Shown: positions 28,517 through 36,406, counted from the first letter of the stretch. The stretch: 64,000 bases of DNA from Streptomyces sp. ML-6 (GCF_030116705.1 NZ_JAOTIK010000001.1:4740501-4804500), one strand, 5' to 3'. Notes: generated by a model from the letters alone, not told the origin. Program-made: numbers and translations.

Positions 28517-28544
28517 TGACCGGGCACGATTGACCGGGCACGAT
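28517..28544. repeat. 14-bp tandem duplication after the alr stop
   Basis: TGACCGGGCACGAT occurs twice in tandem (28517-28530, 28531-28544). The alr stop region itself reads TGACCG (28499-28504), so the stop codon appears to be part of the repeated unit. Confidence 0.8.
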
Positions 28545-28609
28545 CCGTTTCACGGCCGGAACGGGCCGGTCCCGACCTGACGGACACGACCGACGAGGAG
28601 CGCGGCACG

Positions 28610-29821
28610 GTGAGCGAGATCGGTGCGGGGGACGCGGTGACGACGGCCGCCACGGCGGCCGGCTGGCGCCGGGCGGGCATCGCCGGAGCGGCCATAGGCG
28701 TGCTCGCGGCGGGCGCGGCGGCCGGGGTCGCGGTCGAACGGCTCACCGTCGGCCGGGGCATGCGCCGCAGGGCCAGGCTCACGCTGGACGCCACGGGCCC
28801 GTACGGCTCGCTGCGCGGGATGCCGGGCCGGGCCACGGCCGACGACGGCACCGAGCTGTACTACGAGGTCGACGAGGTCGAACCGGACGGCGGCGCGGCG
28901 GCCGCCCCGGCCGAGGACGACGCCACGGGCGCCGGAACGCGCCGCCGCAGGCTCTTCGGCCGCAAGGCCCCCGCGCCCGTCACCGTGATCTTCAGCCACG
29001 GCTACTGCCTCAGCCAGGACTCCTGGCACTTCCAGCGGGCGGCGCTGCGCGGCCTGGTCCGCACCGTCCACTGGGACCAGCGCAGCCACGGCCGCTCCGA
29101 GCGGGGCCGGTCCCAGGCGCAGGGGGAGCCGGTCGGCATCGACCGGCTCGGCCGCGATCTGATGGCCGTGATCGAGGCGGCGGCCCCGGAGGGGCGGCTG
29201 GTGCTCGTCGGGCACTCGATGGGCGGCATGACGATGATGGCGCTGGCCGAGCAGTACCCCGCACTCGTCCGGGACCGGGTCGCCGCCGTCGCGTTCGTCG
29301 GCACGTCGAGCGGGAAGCTGGGGGAGGTCAGCTTCGGGCTGCCGGTCGCGGGCGTGAACGCGGTGCGGCGGGTGCTGCCCGGGGTGCTCAGGGCGCTCGG
29401 CTCCCAGGCCGAACTGGTGGAGCGGGGCAGGCGGGCGACGGCCGACCTCTTCGCGGGGCTGATCAAGCGGTACTCGTTCGGTTCGCGGGACGTCGACCCG
29501 TCGGTCGAGCGGTTCGCCGAGCGGCTCATCGAGTCCACCCCGATCGACGTGGTCGCCGAGTTCTACCCGGCCTTCACCGAGCACGACAAGAGCGCCGCGC
29601 TGCCCGCCTTCCTGGACGTCCCGGTGCTGATCCTGGCGGGCGACAAGGACCTGGTGACGCCCTCCTCGCACAGCGAGGCCATCGCGGACCTGCTCCCGGA
29701 CGCGGAGCTGGTGATCGTGCCGGACGCCGGGCACCTGGTGATGCTGGAGCACCCGGAGACGGTCACGGACCGGCTGGCGGACCTGCTGGCCCGGATCGGC
29801 GCGGTGCCGAAGGCGAAGTAA
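28610..29821 (+). CDS. Alpha/beta-fold hydrolase with N-terminal membrane anchor
   Basis: In this 403-residue protein, residues 20-48 form a hydrophobic segment (AGIAGAAIGVLAAGAAAGVAV), probably an anchor or uncleaved signal. The hydrolase domain has FSHGYCLSQDSWHF (oxyanion region), the nucleophile elbow GHSMGGMT, the acid in LAGDKDLVTP and the catalytic His in DAGHLVMLEHP. The substrate is unknown. It lies between alr and the tsa genes, a placement common in actinobacteria. GTG at 28610 follows GAGGAG. Confidence 0.88.
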   Translation: MSEIGAGDAVTTAATAAGWRRAGIAGAAIGVLAAGAAAGVAVERLTVGRGMRRRARLTLDATGPYGSLRGMPGRATADDGTELYYEVDEVEPDGGAAAAPAEDDATGAGTRRRRLFGRKAPAPVTVIFSHGYCLSQDSWHFQRAALRGLVRTVHWDQRSHGRSERGRSQAQGEPVGIDRLGRDLMAVIEAAAPEGRLVLVGHSMGGMTMMALAEQYPALVRDRVAAVAFVGTSSGKLGEVSFGLPVAGVNAVRRVLPGVLRALGSQAELVERGRRATADLFAGLIKRYSFGSRDVDPSVERFAERLIESTPIDVVAEFYPAFTEHDKSAALPAFLDVPVLILAGDKDLVTPSSHSEAIADLLPDAELVIVPDAGHLVMLEHPETVTDRLADLLARIGAVPKAK

Positions 29822-29935
29822 CGCTGCTGGCGAAGTGACGGGGCCGGCGGGGAAGTGGTGGGGCCGAAAGTGAAGTAAACGGTGCCGGCGAAGTGACGGG
29901 CCGACGGGGAGGCGGTGGGGCCGAGGAGGCGACGG
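29813..29935. repeat. ~57-bp imperfect tandem duplication spanning the hydrolase stop
   Basis: Two related copies share GGCGAAGTGACGGGGCCG and GTGGGGCCGA-type blocks (first from about 29813, second from about 29870). The first begins with GCGAAGTAA, which contains the hydrolase stop codon. The duplication fills the spacer before tsaE. Confidence 0.7.
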
Positions 29936-29997
29936 CTCCGGGAGCGCCCGTTCCGCGCACCGCGCCGCCCCCGTCAGATCCTCTAACGTTGGCGGGC

Positions 29998-30528
29998 ATG
30001 GAAGCACCGCACAACAGCCCGGCGGCCGAGGCCGTCCGGAACGCCGCGCCGGACGGCGTCACCGTGAGCCTCCCCGTCGAGTCCCCCGAACAGATGCAGG
30101 CCCTGGGGCGCCGGATCGCCGGGCTCCTGCGCCCCGGCGACCTCGTGATGCTCACCGGCGAGCTCGGCGCCGGGAAGACGACGCTGACCCGGGGGCTCGG
30201 CGAGGGCCTCGGGGTGCGCGGCGCGGTCACCTCCCCCACCTTCGTGATCGCCCGCGTCCACCCGTCGCTGACCGGCGGCCCGGCGCTGGTCCACGTCGAC
30301 GCGTACCGCCTGGGCGGCGGGCTCGACGAGATGGAGGACCTGGACCTCGACGTGTCGCTGCCGGAATCGGTGGTGGTCGTGGAGTGGGGTGAGGGCAAGG
30401 TCGAGGAGCTGTCGGACGACCGGCTCCACGTGGTGATCGACCGCGCGGTCGGCGACACGGACGACGAGCGGCGCGAGGTGACGCTGGTCGGCGTCGGCGC
30501 GCGCTGGGCGGGGCTGCGCGAGTTCTGA
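29998..30528 (+). CDS. tsaE: tRNA t6A biosynthesis ATPase TsaE
   Basis: This 176-residue P-loop ATPase of the t6A37 modification complex has GELGAGKTTLTRG and SPTFVIARVHPS. The HVDAYRLGG segment and VVVVEWGE near the C-terminus are family hallmarks. The ATG at 29998 is chosen because the family core begins soon after; the frame is open upstream within the repeat region. TsaB and TsaD are encoded 1.3-2.4 kb downstream. Confidence 0.93.
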   Translation: MEAPHNSPAAEAVRNAAPDGVTVSLPVESPEQMQALGRRIAGLLRPGDLVMLTGELGAGKTTLTRGLGEGLGVRGAVTSPTFVIARVHPSLTGGPALVHVDAYRLGGGLDEMEDLDLDVSLPESVVVVEWGEGKVEELSDDRLHVVIDRAVGDTDDERREVTLVGVGARWAGLREF

Positions 30529-30557
30529 GCGGCGCCGCGCGGGTTCTGAGCGGCCCC
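30516..30557. repeat. 21-bp tandem duplication spanning the tsaE stop
   Basis: GCGCGAGTTCTGAGCGGCGCC-like units occur at 30516-30536 and 30537-30557 with two or three mismatches. The tsaE stop TGA is inside the first copy. Confidence 0.75.
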
Positions 30558-30609
30558 GGACGCCGGGCGGCCCCGGAGGCGGGAACCCGGCCGCGGCACG
30601 TCACCCTTT

Positions 30610-30624
30610 CCGACAGTCTGTCGG
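30610..30624. promoter_or_regulatory. 15-bp palindrome, possible repressor site
   Basis: CCGACA-GTC-TGTCGG is a perfect inverted repeat around a 3-bp centre, 52 bp upstream of the iron-box-like palindrome and 101 bp before the small gene at 30725. Its form suits a dimeric TetR-like regulator, but the factor is unknown. Confidence 0.45.
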
Positions 30625-30675
30625 CAAATTGTTGCGCGGGGCGGTGCGGGCGTGGTCACATGGATGACGAGAGCG

Positions 30676-30693
30676 GGTTAGGCCTGCCTAACC
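30676..30693. promoter_or_regulatory. Iron-box-like palindrome (DmdR/IdeR-type)
   Basis: GGTTAGGC-CT-GCCTAACC is a perfect 8+8 inverted repeat. It contains TTAGG-N4-CCTAA, the core of the Streptomyces iron box bound by DmdR1, and matches 13 of 19 positions of the IdeR/DmdR consensus by my alignment. It lies 31 bp before the ATG at 30725, a good place to repress transcription when iron is sufficient. Confidence 0.6.
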
Positions 30694-30724
30694 ACGCCTT
30701 CCGCCGGAGCCCCAGGAGGCATCC

Positions 30725-30916
30725 ATGACGACGTTCGCCGACCGCGAAGTGCCGCCGCCCCCGACCTCGATGAGAGACCTGCTGGCGGCCTGTGCCGCGG
30801 CCACGGCGGTCTCCACGCCGCCCACCCCGGCGGCCGCCGCCTCCGTCACTCCCGTCACCGCCGTGCCCCGCCCCGAGACCGCCCCCGAGGCCGTCCCCGA
30901 ACGCCGGGCGAGCTGA
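30725..30916 (+). CDS. Small Ala/Pro-rich protein behind an iron-box-like site
   Basis: This 63-residue protein starts MTTFADREVPPPPTSMRDLL with an excellent AGGAGG seven bases upstream. A short helical stretch (MRDLLAACAAATAV) is followed by a low-complexity Ala/Pro/Val/Thr tail. There is no signal peptide and no metal-binding cluster. A hairpin terminator follows. The strong ribosome binding site and the operator-like sequences in front argue for a real, regulated gene. Its function is unknown. Confidence 0.65.
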   Translation: MTTFADREVPPPPTSMRDLLAACAAATAVSTPPTPAAAASVTPVTAVPRPETAPEAVPERRAS

Positions 30917-30940
30917 CCGGGCGCCCCGATCCGACGAAAC

Positions 30941-30965
30941 GGCCCCGGGGTCTCCTCCCGGGGCC
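30941..30965. terminator. Hairpin between convergent genes
   Basis: GGCCCCGGG (30941-30949) pairs with CCCGGGGCC (30957-30965) across a 7-nt loop. It lies between the small gene at 30725 and the convergent minus-strand gene ending at 31043 and could serve both strands. Confidence 0.65.
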
Positions 30966-31042
30966 GGACCGGACCGACCGGATTCCGCAGGGCGGATCGC
31001 GGGACGGACAGCCCTCGGCGGACGACGGCCGGCGGTCGACGG

Positions 31043-31609
31043 CTAGCGGACGACGACCACCTTCGTGCCCACCCTCGCGAACTCCCACATGGCGTCGCCG
31101 TCGTCCCGGGACATCCGCACGCCGCCCGTCTTCAGCGTCGGGTCCGGGCTCTCCATCGAGCCGTCCACCGCCGCGCTGAACCCCACGGAGATGCCCTCCA
31201 CCACCGCGAACCGCACCACGTGCTCGATCATCACGCCGTCCGAGCCCTTGGTCGGCGGCCCCGAGCGCGTGCTCACCCGGTAGGTGCCGGGCAGCGGGTT
31301 CAGCGCGCTGGGCGTGACCTCGAAAGTCCGGGTCGCCTTCCCGGACGCGTCCACGATCCACACCCGCCGGTCGGCCAGCGCGTACACGACCCGCTGCCCG
31401 GTGCCGGAGTCCGCGGGGAGCGCGGCCGGCCGCGGCTTCTTCTCCTTCGGCTCGGCGTGCTCGGAGGCGGACGCGGAAACGGACGCCTTCGGCCCGGGTG
31501 CCGCGAGGTCGTCGGGGGCGTTCGCCGAGGCCTGGTAGGCCAGGACGCCGACCGCGACGAGCGCGGCCGCGGTGAGCCCGGCCACGATTCCCGAGCTGCC
31601 TCTGGACAC
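31043..31609 (-). CDS. YkuD-fold (L,D-transpeptidase-like) membrane protein without the catalytic motif
   Basis: This 188-residue protein has an N-terminal membrane helix or signal (about residues 7-29) and a charged linker. A domain from ~70 follows the L,D-transpeptidase layout: VWIVDASGKATRTFEVTPS, LPGTYRVSTR, and C-terminal VRMSRDDGDAMWEFARVGTKVVVV. Where active enzymes have S-H-G-C-[IV]-R, this has K160-T-G-G-V-R, so the nucleophilic Cys and neighbouring His are missing. It is therefore probably not a transpeptidase and may bind peptidoglycan or act structurally. GTG start, with AAAGGGG upstream. Confidence 0.8.
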   Translation of the reverse strand: MSRGSSGIVAGLTAAALVAVGVLAYQASANAPDDLAAPGPKASVSASASEHAEPKEKKPRPAALPADSGTGQRVVYALADRRVWIVDASGKATRTFEVTPSALNPLPGTYRVSTRSGPPTKGSDGVMIEHVVRFAVVEGISVGFSAAVDGSMESPDPTLKTGGVRMSRDDGDAMWEFARVGTKVVVVR

Positions 31610-31637
31610 CGTGCGCGCCCCTTTCGCTTCCCTATGC

Positions 31638-31680
31638 CGTACAAACGTTTGTCGTACAAGCGTTTAGCGTTTACGTCGTA
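31638..31680. promoter_or_regulatory. Tandem operator-like repeats between divergent genes
   Basis: CGTACAAACGTTT (31638-31650) and CGTACAAGCGTTT (31653-31665) are direct repeats with a 15-bp period, followed by AGCGTTTACGT. The first contains the perfect 12-bp palindrome ACAAACGTTTGT (31641-31652). The cluster lies between the YkuD-like gene (minus) and tsaB (plus), 29 bp from the former's start. It looks like a multi-site operator for a LacI- or TetR-type protein. Confidence 0.55.
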
Positions 31681-31779
31681 CCCGCGTGTGTGCACGGTGA
31701 CGGTAGCAGCCGGGGCCGGTGGGACCGGGACGCCGTACGGGGCGCCGTGCACCGGTCGGCGGAGCCGTAGGCTGTTTGC

Positions 31780-32442
31780 GTGCTCTTGCTCGCCGTGGAT
31801 ACCGCAACCCCCGCCGTCACCGTCGCCCTGCACGACGGGACCTCCGTCGTCGCCGAGTCCGGTCAGGTCGACGCCCGAAGGCACGGGGAGCTGCTGCTGC
31901 CCGCCGTCGACCGGGTCCTGGCCGAGGCCGGCCTGAAACTCGACGCGGTGACGGACGTGGTCGTGGGCGTCGGCCCCGGCCCCTACACCGGGCTGCGGGT
32001 CGGCCTGGTCACGGCCGCGACCTTCGGCTCGGCCCTCTCCGTCCCCGTGCACGGGCTGTGCACCCTGGACGGCCTCGCGTACGCCGCGGGCCGGGCCGGA
32101 CTGGAGGGCCCGTTCGCCGTCGCGACGGACGCCCGCCGCAAGGAGGTCTACTGGGCGCGGTACGAGGACGCCCGCACCCGGGTCGCCGGGCCCGCCGTGG
32201 ACCGGCCCGCCGACATCGCCGAGCAGCTGGCGGGGCTCCCCGTCGTCGGCGCGGGCGCGGTGCTGTACCCGGAGGCGTTCCCGGATGCCCGGGGACCGGA
32301 GCACGTCAGCGCCGGAGCGCTCGCCGCGCTCGCCGCCGAGCGCCTCGCCGAGGGCGTAGAACTGCTGCCGCCGAGCCCGCTCTACCTGCGCAGGCCCGAT
32401 GCCCAGGTCCCGAAGAACTACAAGGTGGTCACCCCGCAGTGA
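31780..32442 (+). CDS. tsaB: tRNA t6A biosynthesis protein TsaB
   Basis: This 220-residue protein is the inactive TsaD paralogue that scaffolds t6A synthesis. The N-terminus MLLLAVDTATPAVTVALHDG and the VVGVGPGPYTGLRVGLVTA stretch are TsaB hallmarks. GTG start. Its stop overlaps the rimI GTG by GTGA, and rimI overlaps tsaD, forming a tight tsaB-rimI-tsaD operon. Confidence 0.94.
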   Translation: MLLLAVDTATPAVTVALHDGTSVVAESGQVDARRHGELLLPAVDRVLAEAGLKLDAVTDVVVGVGPGPYTGLRVGLVTAATFGSALSVPVHGLCTLDGLAYAAGRAGLEGPFAVATDARRKEVYWARYEDARTRVAGPAVDRPADIAEQLAGLPVVGAGAVLYPEAFPDARGPEHVSAGALAALAAERLAEGVELLPPSPLYLRRPDAQVPKNYKVVTPQ

Positions 32443-32957
32443 CGACCACGACCGCCGCCGTGCTGCGCGAGATGCGCTGGTGGGACATCGACCCGGTGCT
32501 GGAGCTCGAACAGGAGCTGTTCCCGGACGACGCCTGGTCGGCCGGGATGTTCTGGTCGGAGCTGGCGCACTCCCGGGGCCCGCGGGCCACCCGCCGCTAC
32601 GTCGTCGCCGAGGACCGCGCCACCGGCCGGATCGTCGGGTACGCGGGACTCGCCGCGGCCGGCGACCTCGCCGACGTGCAGACGATCGGGGTCACCCGCG
32701 ACCACTGGGGCGGCGGCCTCGGCGCGGAACTCCTCACCGACCTGCTGAGGCACGCCACCGCCTTCGAGTGCGCCGAGGTGCTCCTGGAGGTCCGCGTCGA
32801 CAACACCCGGGCGCAGAAGCTGTACGAACGCTTCGGCTTCGAACCGATCGGCTTCCGCCGCGGCTACTACCAGCCCGGCAACGTCGACGCGCTCGTCATG
32901 CGCCACCACGTACAAGAGCACGTGCAAGAGCACGCACAGGGAACAGAGACTGACTGA
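32439..32957 (+). CDS. rimI: Ribosomal-protein-alanine N-acetyltransferase
   Basis: This 172-residue GNAT enzyme acetylates protein N-termini. The acetyl-CoA loop is in [19 protein letters not shown], and [19 protein letters not shown] follows, as in RimI. The C-terminus ends with a short repeat, [11 protein letters not shown], encoded by a small duplication at the 3' end. GTG start; translationally coupled to tsaB and tsaD. Confidence 0.92.
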   Translation: MTTTTAAVLREMRWWDIDPVLELEQELFPDDAWSAGMFWSELAHSRGPRATRRYVVAEDRATGRIVGYAGLAAAGDLADVQTIGVTRDHWGGGLGAELLTDLLRHATAFECAEVLLEVRVDNTRAQKLYERFGFEPIGFRRGYYQPGNVDALVMRHHVQEHVQEHAQGTETD

Positions 32958-34063
32958 TGGCTGACGAACCGCTCGTACTCGGCATCGAGACCTCCTGCGA
33001 CGAGACCGGCGTCGGCATCGTCCGGGGCACCACGCTGCTGGCCGACGCCGTCGCGTCCAGCGTGGACACGCACGCCCGCTTCGGCGGCGTCGTCCCGGAG
33101 ATCGCCTCCCGCGCGCACCTGGAGGCGATGGTCCCGACCATCGAGCGCGCCCTGAAGGAGGCCGGGGTCGGTGCCCGTGACCTCGACGGCATCTCCGTCA
33201 CCGCGGGCCCCGGACTCGCGGGCGCGCTGCTCGTCGGCGTGTCGGCGGCGAAGGCGTACGCGTACGCGCTGAACAAGCCGCTCTACGGGGTGAACCACCT
33301 CGCCTCGCACATCTGCGTGGACCAGCTGGAGCACGGCCCGCTGCCCGAACCGACGATGGCGCTGCTGGTCAGCGGCGGCCACTCCTCGCTGCTGCTCGCG
33401 CCGGACATCACCGCGGACGTGCGACCGCTCGGCGCGACCATCGACGACGCGGCGGGCGAGGCGTTCGACAAGATCGCCCGGGTGCTGGACCTGGGCTTCC
33501 CCGGCGGCCCGGTCATCGACCGGCTGGCGAAGGAGGGCGACCCGGCGGCGATCGCGTTCCCGCGCGGCCTGACCGGTTCGCGCGACCCCGCCTACGACTT
33601 CTCCTTCTCGGGCCTGAAGACCTCCGTGGCCCGCTGGATCGAGGCCAAGCGCGCGGCGGGCGAGGAGGTGCCGGTACGGGACGTGGCGGCGTCCTTCCAG
33701 GAGGCCGTGGTGGACGTCCTCACCCGCAAGGCCGTGCGCGCCTGCAAGGACGAGGGGGTCGACCACCTGATGATCGGCGGCGGCGTCGCGGCCAACTCGC
33801 GGCTGCGGGCGCTGGCCGAGGAACGGTGCGAGCGGGCCGGCATCCGGCTGCGGGTGCCGCGGCCCGGACTGTGCACGGACAACGGCGCGATGGTCGCGGC
33901 GCTGGGCGCGGAGATGGTGGCCCGGAACCGGCCGGCCTCGGACCTGGAACTGTCCGCGGACTCCTCGCTGCCGGTCACCGACGCCCACGTGCCGGGCGCC
34001 CACGCGCACACCCACGACCACGACCACGTGCACGAGATCAGCAAGGACAACCTCTACTCGTGA
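32957..34063 (+). CDS. tsaD: tRNA N6-threonylcarbamoyladenosine synthase subunit TsaD, with His-rich tail
   Basis: This 368-residue catalytic subunit transfers threonylcarbamoyl to A37 of ANN-reading tRNAs. The metal-binding His pair is in [11 protein letters not shown], and [24 protein letters not shown] and [13 protein letters not shown] match the family. The last ~30 residues form an unusual tail with seven His ([18 protein letters not shown]), which could bind metal. Overlaps rimI by one base and the next small gene by 4. Confidence 0.95.
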   Translation: MADEPLVLGIETSCDETGVGIVRGTTLLADAVASSVDTHARFGGVVPEIASRAHLEAMVPTIERALKEAGVGARDLDGISVTAGPGLAGALLVGVSAAKAYAYALNKPLYGVNHLASHICVDQLEHGPLPEPTMALLVSGGHSSLLLAPDITADVRPLGATIDDAAGEAFDKIARVLDLGFPGGPVIDRLAKEGDPAAIAFPRGLTGSRDPAYDFSFSGLKTSVARWIEAKRAAGEEVPVRDVAASFQEAVVDVLTRKAVRACKDEGVDHLMIGGGVAANSRLRALAEERCERAGIRLRVPRPGLCTDNGAMVAALGAEMVARNRPASDLELSADSSLPVTDAHVPGAHAHTHDHDHVHEISKDNLYS

Positions 34064-34344
34064 ACCGTACGACCGTCGCCCTGATGTGGGAGGCCCGCGC
34101 CACCACCGGCCGGGGCCCCGAACTGCTGGAGTGGGCGCGGGCCCGCGCGGGCGAACTGGCCCGCGAGCCGTTGCGCCGCGAACTGCTGCGCGCCCCGCAG
34201 GACCGGGTCCTGGTCATCACCTGGTGGGCGGCCGAGTACGGCGACGAGCTGCCCGAACTCCCGGAGCCGGACGCGGAGTTGATCACCCGCCCGGTGCACC
34301 GCTGGCGGTTCGAGTCGCTGGAGTCCGCCGAGTCCGCCGACTGA
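34060..34344 (+). CDS. Small conserved protein coupled to tsaD
   Basis: This 94-residue soluble protein starts [20 protein letters not shown] at a GTG that overlaps the tsaD stop, so it is translated in the tsaB-rimI-tsaD unit. It has [15 protein letters not shown] and a Trp/Arg-rich C-terminus. The final [10 protein letters not shown] is encoded by a 9-bp duplication next to the stop. The size and strand order resemble small ferredoxin-like-fold proteins, but no family can be assigned. Confidence 0.75.
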   Translation: MNRTTVALMWEARATTGRGPELLEWARARAGELAREPLRRELLRAPQDRVLVITWWAAEYGDELPELPEPDAELITRPVHRWRFESLESAESAD

Positions 34345-34492
34345 GCCGCCCGGCCGGGCCCGGTCCGTGGGCCGCCGGTCCGGCGCGGTCCCGGCCGGAT
34401 GGGGTGCTCCGGGCCCTCGGGGTCCTCAGGCGCACGGGGCGTCCCGGCGGCCACCGGCCCGGAAACCGCCTCCGCGATCGCCCCGATGGCCC

Positions 34493-34524
34493 GCCCGGAA
34501 AATTCTCGGAAGAATTTTCCGGGC
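34493..34524. other. Perfect 14-bp inverted repeat with AT-rich core
   Basis: GCCCGGAAAATTCT (34493-34506) pairs perfectly with AGAATTTTCCGGGC (34511-34524) around CGGA. It lies immediately upstream of the TGTCGA element before the YCII gene. It may terminate the tsa operon or be an operator. The AT-rich stem stands out in this genome. Confidence 0.6.
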
Positions 34525-34526
34525 GC

Positions 34527-34553
34527 TGTCGATCCGGCCGGTTCCCGTTCGAC
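34527..34553 (+). promoter_or_regulatory. Candidate ECF42-type promoter of the DGPF/YCII gene
   Basis: TGTCGA (34527-34532), a 17-nt spacer and CGAC (34550-34553) lie 51 bp before the ATG of the YCII/DGPF gene. Promoters reported for ECF42 sigma factors carry TGTCGA in the -35 region and a CGA-type -10, and the adjacent sigma gene is of that group. The assignment is from memory of that work plus the sequence. Confidence 0.55.
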
Positions 34554-34603
34554 GCAAGGGTGAGAGGCGGGGAGAGCCCCCGTCCCCCGACCGAGGAGTC
34601 ACC

Positions 34604-34972
34604 ATGCCCCGCTTCATGACCCTGATCCGCATCGACGAGCAGAACCTGCCCGCTGAGGCCCCGGACCCCGATTTCGAGAAGCGCATGGGCGCCCTGTTCG
34701 AGGAGATCACCGGGGCCGGCGTCATGCTGGAGACGGCCGGCCTCACCCCGACCTCCGAGGGCACCCGCGTCACCTGGTCCGGCGGGAGGATCAGCTGCAC
34801 CGACGGGCCCTTCACCGAGACCAAGGAGGTCGTCGGCGGCTACGCCATCCTCCAGACCAGGGACAAGGCCGAGGCCCTGGAGTGGACCGAGCGGTTCCTG
34901 CGGGTCCACCCGGAGAACTGGACCGTCACCTCCGAGGTGCGCCAGATCGACGAGGCCACCCCGCAGGTCTGA
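34604..34972 (+). CDS. YCII-related (DGPF domain) protein
   Basis: This 122-residue protein has the family hallmark CTDGPFTETKEVVGGYAIL and starts MPRFMTLIRIDEQNL after GAGGAG. DGPF/YCII proteins are small dimeric alpha/beta proteins with a potential His/Asp active site, and their reaction is mostly unknown. It is followed after 94 nt by an ECF42-like sigma gene, a pairing conserved across actinobacteria, which suggests it is that sigma factor's target. Confidence 0.9.
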   Translation: MPRFMTLIRIDEQNLPAEAPDPDFEKRMGALFEEITGAGVMLETAGLTPTSEGTRVTWSGGRISCTDGPFTETKEVVGGYAILQTRDKAEALEWTERFLRVHPENWTVTSEVRQIDEATPQV

Positions 34973-35066
34973 GGGCTCGTCGGACGGCGTCGGATGGTCT
35001 CCGGGTGGCCTCCGTCCGGCGCCGTCCGTCGCGGCTTGCCGCGCCCCGGCACGGCTGCTCTGATGG

Positions 35067-36395
35067 GTGACCGTGACGGGAACGAGCACGCGGACGGCGG
35101 TCGAGACGGTCTTCAGGATCGAGTCCGCGCGGATCATCGCGGGGGTCGCCCGCATCGTGCGGGACGTCGGCATCGCGGAGGAGCTCGCGCAGGACGCCCT
35201 GGTGGCCGCGCTGGAACAGTGGCCGGAGTCAGGTGTCCCGGACCGGCCGGGAGCCTGGCTCATGGCCACCGCGCGGCACCGTGCGATCGACCTCGTACGC
35301 CGCAAGGAGACGTACGCGCGCAAGCTCGCCGAGGTGGGGCGGGCCCTGGAGGACGTCCCGCCGCCCGAGCCCCCCGAGCCGGACGGCATCGACGACGACC
35401 TGCTCCGGCTGATCTTCACCGCCTGCCACCCGGTGCTCTCCACCGAGGGCCGGATCGCCCTCACCCTGCGGCTGCTCGGTGGCCTCACCACCGAGGAGAT
35501 CGCCCGCGCCTTCCTGGTCCCCGAACCGACCGTCGCCCAGCGCATCGTCCGGGCCAAACGGACCCTGGGCCGGGCGGGCGTCCCCTTCGAGGTGCCGGAA
35601 GGACCCGAGCGGGCCGCCCGCCTCGGCTCCGTGCTGGAGGTCATCTACCTGATCTTCAACGAGGGTTACGCGGCCACCGCGGGCGACGACTGGCTGCGCC
35701 CCGGACTGTGCGAGGACGCGCTGCGGCTGACCCGGGTGCTCGCGGGCCTGATGGCGCACGAGCCCGAGGTCCACGGACTGGCCGCGCTGCTGGAGCTCCA
35801 GGCCTCGCGCACCGCGGCCAGGACCGGGCCGGACGGTTCGCCGGTGCTCCTCGCCGACCAGAACCGGGCCCGCTGGGACCGGCTGCTGATCCGTCGCGGC
35901 GTCGCGGCCCTGGAACGGGCCGTGGCGGCGACCGGGGAGGGCGCCGGCCTCGGCCCGTACACGGTGCAGGCCGCGATCGCCGCCTGCCACGCCCGCGCAC
36001 CGGCGTACCGGGACACGGACTGGACCACCATCGCGGCCCTCTACGACCGCCTCGCCGCGCTCGGGCCCTCCCCGGTCGTCGAGCTGAACCGGGCCGTGGC
36101 CGTCTCGATGGCCCGGGGGCCGGCGGCCGGCCTCGCCCTGGTCGACGCCCTGGCCGACGACCCGGCGCTCAAGGACTACCACCTGCTGCCCAGCGTGCGC
36201 GGCGACCTGCTGGCCAGGACCGGGCGTACGGACGAGGCGCGGGCGGAGTTCGCGCGGGCGGCCGGACTGGCCCGCAACGAACGGGAACGGGCCATGCTCC
36301 TGGAACGCGCCGAGCACCCGGCCGGCACCGACGCGGGAGCCCCGGCCGGTACGGACGGCCCGACAGGTACGGAGACGGCGCGGCCCGCTCGATAA
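35067..36395 (+). CDS. ECF sigma factor with C-terminal TPR-like domain (ECF42 type)
   Basis: In this 442-residue protein, region 2 (about 12-80: AEELAQDALVAALEQWPESG, RPGAWLMATARHRAIDLVRR) and region 4 (about 115-170: LTLRLLGGLTTEEIARAFLV) are followed by a ~260-residue C-terminal domain (IYLIFNEGYAATAGDDWLRP, PVVELNRAVAVSMA, AEFARAAGLARNERE). This layout and the neighbouring DGPF gene define the ECF42 group. No anti-sigma factor gene is near, so the extension probably regulates activity. GTG start at 35067; a second GTG lies two codons later. Confidence 0.92.
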   Translation: MTVTGTSTRTAVETVFRIESARIIAGVARIVRDVGIAEELAQDALVAALEQWPESGVPDRPGAWLMATARHRAIDLVRRKETYARKLAEVGRALEDVPPPEPPEPDGIDDDLLRLIFTACHPVLSTEGRIALTLRLLGGLTTEEIARAFLVPEPTVAQRIVRAKRTLGRAGVPFEVPEGPERAARLGSVLEVIYLIFNEGYAATAGDDWLRPGLCEDALRLTRVLAGLMAHEPEVHGLAALLELQASRTAARTGPDGSPVLLADQNRARWDRLLIRRGVAALERAVAATGEGAGLGPYTVQAAIAACHARAPAYRDTDWTTIAALYDRLAALGPSPVVELNRAVAVSMARGPAAGLALVDALADDPALKDYHLLPSVRGDLLARTGRTDEARAEFARAAGLARNERERAMLLERAEHPAGTDAGAPAGTDGPTGTETARPAR

Positions 36396-36406
36396 GGTCT
36401 GGTCCC

